Source of the DNA: Dehalococcoidia bacterium
GTDB taxonomy: Bacteria; Chloroflexota; Dehalococcoidia; Dehalococcoidales; BS750m-G39
DNA length: 6,333 nt
NCBI GenBank assembly: GCA_004375675.1
Contig: SOKR01000103.1
Span: 1 to 6,333, forward strand
Direction: 5' to 3'
Numbering within the stretch: position 1 is the stretch's first letter; each line of letters opens with the position of its first letter. The notes beneath the pieces were generated by a model. The model was given only the letters and a program-made list of their open reading frames with translations. It searched no databases and was not told where the DNA came from. The translations under genes were made by a program, and so were the position numbers. Below are positions 5,162-6,333 of the stretch, one piece after another.

Positions 5162-5824
5162 TTACAGATTGCCGAGCACGTATTTCTTGACGAACTCGAA
5201 GTTATTCTTAACGTTTTCCTTGCCGACGACGATGTCCATGTGTCCGGGCAGCAGGTACTCTATGTCCAGTTGCGATAGCCTCTCGATGGACGCCTTAAGC
5301 TGGTCGGCGCCGCCCCCGGGCAGGTCGACCCGCCCCGTGTTCTGGCTGAAGATAACGTCCCCGCAGATGAGGACCTTGTCGTTGGGGCAATAGTAGCAGA
5401 TGCTGTCGGGCGAATGCCCCGGGGAGGGGATAAGCTCGACTTCCGTCTCTCCGAGGCTTAACTTATCGTTATCCATCAGCCTGTCTTCGCTGAACTCAAC
5501 GGCGGAGACGCCGAAGAACTGTGATGTCTGGACGGCGGCGGCCTGCCCGAATTGCTTCTGCACCGGGTGCAGCAGGATTTCCGCCCCCGATAGCTTTTTA
5601 AAGGCGTCGTTGGCCCAGCAGTGGTCGCCGTGGAGGTGGGTGTTGGCGATAAGCTTTATTTCCTTGGGGTCGATGCCGTCCCGCTGCATTTCCTCTATCA
5701 GCGCCGGCAGGAACTGTGTCAGCCCCGGGTCGATGAGCAGGCTTTGATTATCCTTGATGACATAGGTGTTGCAGTCCATCATTCCCTTTTCCGAAAAAAA
5801 GTATAAATTTTTGGTTAATTTCAT
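5162..5824 (-). CDS. MBL-fold metallohydrolase, glyoxalase II-like
   Basis: A 220-aa metallo-beta-lactamase-fold hydrolase, cytoplasmic (no signal peptide). All metal ligands of a two-metal site are present: THLHGDH (His63, His65, Asp67, His68), PGHSPDS (His137), CGDVIF (Asp156) and LLPGHMD (His195). The segment FSQNTGRVDLPGG after the bridging aspartate resembles the glyoxalase II (GloB)-like branch, which hydrolyses thioesters such as S-lactoylglutathione. The substrate here cannot be told, and glutathione is not expected in many anaerobes. The start ATG has only a distant AGGGG about 10 bases upstream. It is first gene of the minus-strand unit, with a promoter at 5870-5899, and is followed after 11 nt by the radical SAM gene, suggesting a shared task. 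Confidence 0.92.
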   Translation of the reverse strand: MKLTKNLYFFSEKGMMDCNTYVIKDNQSLLIDPGLTQFLPALIEEMQRDGIDPKEIKLIANTHLHGDHCWANDAFKKLSGAEILLHPVQKQFGQAAAVQTSQFFGVSAVEFSEDRLMDNDKLSLGETEVELIPSPGHSPDSICYYCPNDKVLICGDVIFSQNTGRVDLPGGGADQLKASIERLSQLDIEYLLPGHMDIVVGKENVKNNFEFVKKYVLGNL

Positions 5825-5845
5825 AGAATTTCTACCCCTAATCTA

Positions 5846-5874
5846 TTGACTTGGACTAATTAGCATTCTATTAT
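5846..5874 (+). promoter_or_regulatory. Promoter of the small membrane protein gene
   Basis: TTGACT (5846-5851; 5 of 6) with an ideal 17-base spacer and TATTAT (5869-5874; 5 of 6). The predicted transcript start near 5881 gives a 53-nt leader to the ATG at 5934. The spacer holds the perfect palindrome CTAATTAG (5856-5863), a possible repressor site. Its -10 shares bases with the divergent promoter of the MBL gene. Confidence 0.6.
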
Positions 5875-5899
5875 ATAGCAATCACAGAGGGTTATTCAA
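5870..5899 (-). promoter_or_regulatory. Predicted promoter of the MBL hydrolase-radical SAM unit
   Basis: On the minus strand, TTGAAT (5899-5894) is followed by an 18-base spacer and a perfect TATAAT (5875-5870). The expected transcript start is near 5863, giving a leader of about 39 nt. The -10 overlaps the -10 of the + strand promoter. Confidence 0.5.
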
Positions 5900-5940
5900 T
5901 GAGCCGGCTGCGGCTCAGGGAAAGGAGGTTCGAATGCTAG
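5899..5940 (+). CDS. Possible 13-codon arginine-rich leader ORF
   Basis: Within the leader of the membrane protein gene, an ATG at 5899 opens a frame encoding MSRLRLRERRFEC, with five arginines in 13 codons (two CGG, three AGG). It stops with TAG at 5938-5940, overlapping the start of the next gene (ATG 5934) by 7 nt. GAGG at 5887-5890 stands eight bases upstream, so it could be translated. Its codons also contain the Shine-Dalgarno of the next gene, so part of the composition is forced. It could be a translational-coupling leader, or chance. Confidence 0.25.
   Translation: MSRLRLRERRFEC
5900..5917 (+). promoter_or_regulatory. Leader hairpin just upstream of the ribosome site
   Basis: TGAGCCG (5900-5906) pairs perfectly with CGGCTCA (5911-5917) around a four-base loop, GCTG. 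The stem ends four bases before the AAGGAGG ribosome-binding sequence (5922-5928). There is no T-tract, so it is not a terminator. It may stabilise the mRNA or affect initiation. Confidence 0.5.
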
Positions 5941-6101
5941 GCGGTATTATTAATGTCCTGGCTGGGTTATGCGGCGTGATGGGTATCCTCACCGCCACCG
6001 ACGCGTTTACGGTGTCGGATCTTGGCTACATCTTCTGGTTTGTGCTTGCTGCCATTCTATTCCTGGCCACCATCGCCATGTCCGCTGGTCGCGGCGAATA
6101 A
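5934..6101 (+). CDS. 55-aa membrane protein with two transmembrane helices
   Basis: A short but convincing gene. AAAGGAGGT stands five to six bases before the ATG, and a near-consensus promoter lies upstream (5846-5874). The 55-residue product has a hydrophobic stretch at residues 4-20 (GIINVLAGLCGVMGILT), a short polar loop (ATDAFTVSDLG, 21-31) and a second helix YIFWFVLAAILFLATIAM (32-49), ending SAGRGE. This predicts a two-helix hairpin in the cytoplasmic membrane. I recall similar 55-60 residue proteins, annotated as hypothetical, in Dehalococcoidia, but cannot verify it here. No function is known. It is transcribed divergently from the MBL-fold gene and is followed after 45 nt by a DUF167 gene in the same direction, with no terminator between, so it may lead a small operon. 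Confidence 0.75.
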   Translation: MLGGIINVLAGLCGVMGILTATDAFTVSDLGYIFWFVLAAILFLATIAMSAGRGE

Positions 6102-6146
6102 TAACAGCCAGGCATCCTAACCGGTTTTATCTAATAGACGACTGTC

Positions 6147-6333
6147 GTGTCTCTTTCGGAAAGAGGAGTTGAACTTCAGCTGCGCGTGCACCCTAACGCT
6201 GCCAGAAACGAGCTGGCTGGCTTCTCAGAGGGTGTGTTGCGGGTAAAAGTGGCAGCCCCTCCCGTTAAGGGCAAAGCCAACAAAGAGTTAATCGCCTTTC
6301 TCGCCCAGAAACTGGGTTTGAGCAAAGGCGATT
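6147..6333 (+). CDS. DUF167/YggU family protein (3' end outside window)
   Basis: The first 62 residues of a DUF167 (YggU-like) protein, a small alpha/beta family usually around 75-100 aa and of unknown function. The visible part matches the family well: ELQLRVHPNAARNELAGF (residues 9-26), GVLRVKVAAPPVKGKANKEL (29-48, the family's hallmark APPVxGKAN) and LIAFLAQKLGLSKGD running to the window edge. The only in-frame start after the upstream stop (TAG at 6135-6137) that keeps the N-terminal strand is the GTG at 6147. No Shine-Dalgarno is seen before it, so initiation may be weak, coupled or leaderless. In many bacteria DUF167 genes lie near yggT or other housekeeping genes; the downstream neighbour here is not visible. 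Confidence 0.9.
   Translation, partial: MSLSERGVELQLRVHPNAARNELAGFSEGVLRVKVAAPPVKGKANKELIAFLAQKLGLSKGD

Noticed and set aside
5162..5824. Calling the MBL-fold protein a true glyoxalase II
   Set aside because: Only the general metal site and a GloB-like loop are visible. Many MBL hydrolases share these, and the substrate cannot be read from sequence.
5969..6172. 67-codon + strand frame overlapping the small membrane protein
   Set aside because: Its product is rich in Arg, His and Cys without pattern and has no ribosome site. The 55-aa frame has a strong ribosome site, promoter and clean topology.

Overview
This window looks like ordinary chromosomal DNA from a moderately GC-rich bacterium. 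The gene types and protein flavour (an eIF-2B-like sugar-phosphate-isomerase homologue, a lone CinA C-terminal domain, a CX4CX2C radical SAM protein, a 55-residue two-helix membrane protein) remind me of uncultivated Chloroflexota of the class Dehalococcoidia. That placement is recognition by eye, not a search result. There is no phage, plasmid, CRISPR, transposase, tRNA or rRNA signal.

Left part (1-2363): the 3' third of proA (proline synthesis) on the + strand meets rph (RNase PH, tRNA 3'-end trimming) tail to tail with 5 nt between the stops. A 269-nt divergent spacer follows, holding a promoter facing each way and, between them, a GC-rich palindromic element of about 160 bp that looks like a MITE relic. 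On the + strand comes an eIF-2B alpha/MtnA/R15P-isomerase superfamily protein. It appears to be translated from a leaderless mRNA, and several of its expected substrate-site residues are replaced.

Middle and right part (2349-5824): five minus-strand genes run in the order metallo-beta-lactamase-fold hydrolase, radical SAM protein, CinA C-terminal domain/PncC, NUDIX hydrolase, small lipoprotein. The first two are tightly spaced (11 nt) and so are the last two (14 nt), so these pairs are probably co-transcribed. The two wider gaps each hold gene debris: the last ~47 codons of a head-GIN (DUF2807) adhesin-like protein at 3205-3345, and a transmembrane tail at 3889-3984. This suggests two genes were lost from the strand while the flanking housekeeping genes stayed.

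Far right (5825-6333): two divergent promoters share one -10 region, one for the hydrolase (minus) and one for a 55-aa membrane protein (plus). The membrane protein has a short leader carrying a hairpin and a possible 13-codon arginine-rich upstream ORF. The window ends inside a DUF167/YggU-family gene.

I do not see a clearly new multi-gene system. The best leads are the diverged eIF-2B-like protein, the atypical radical SAM protein paired with the MBL hydrolase, the gene remnants, and the regulated-looking leader of the small membrane protein.
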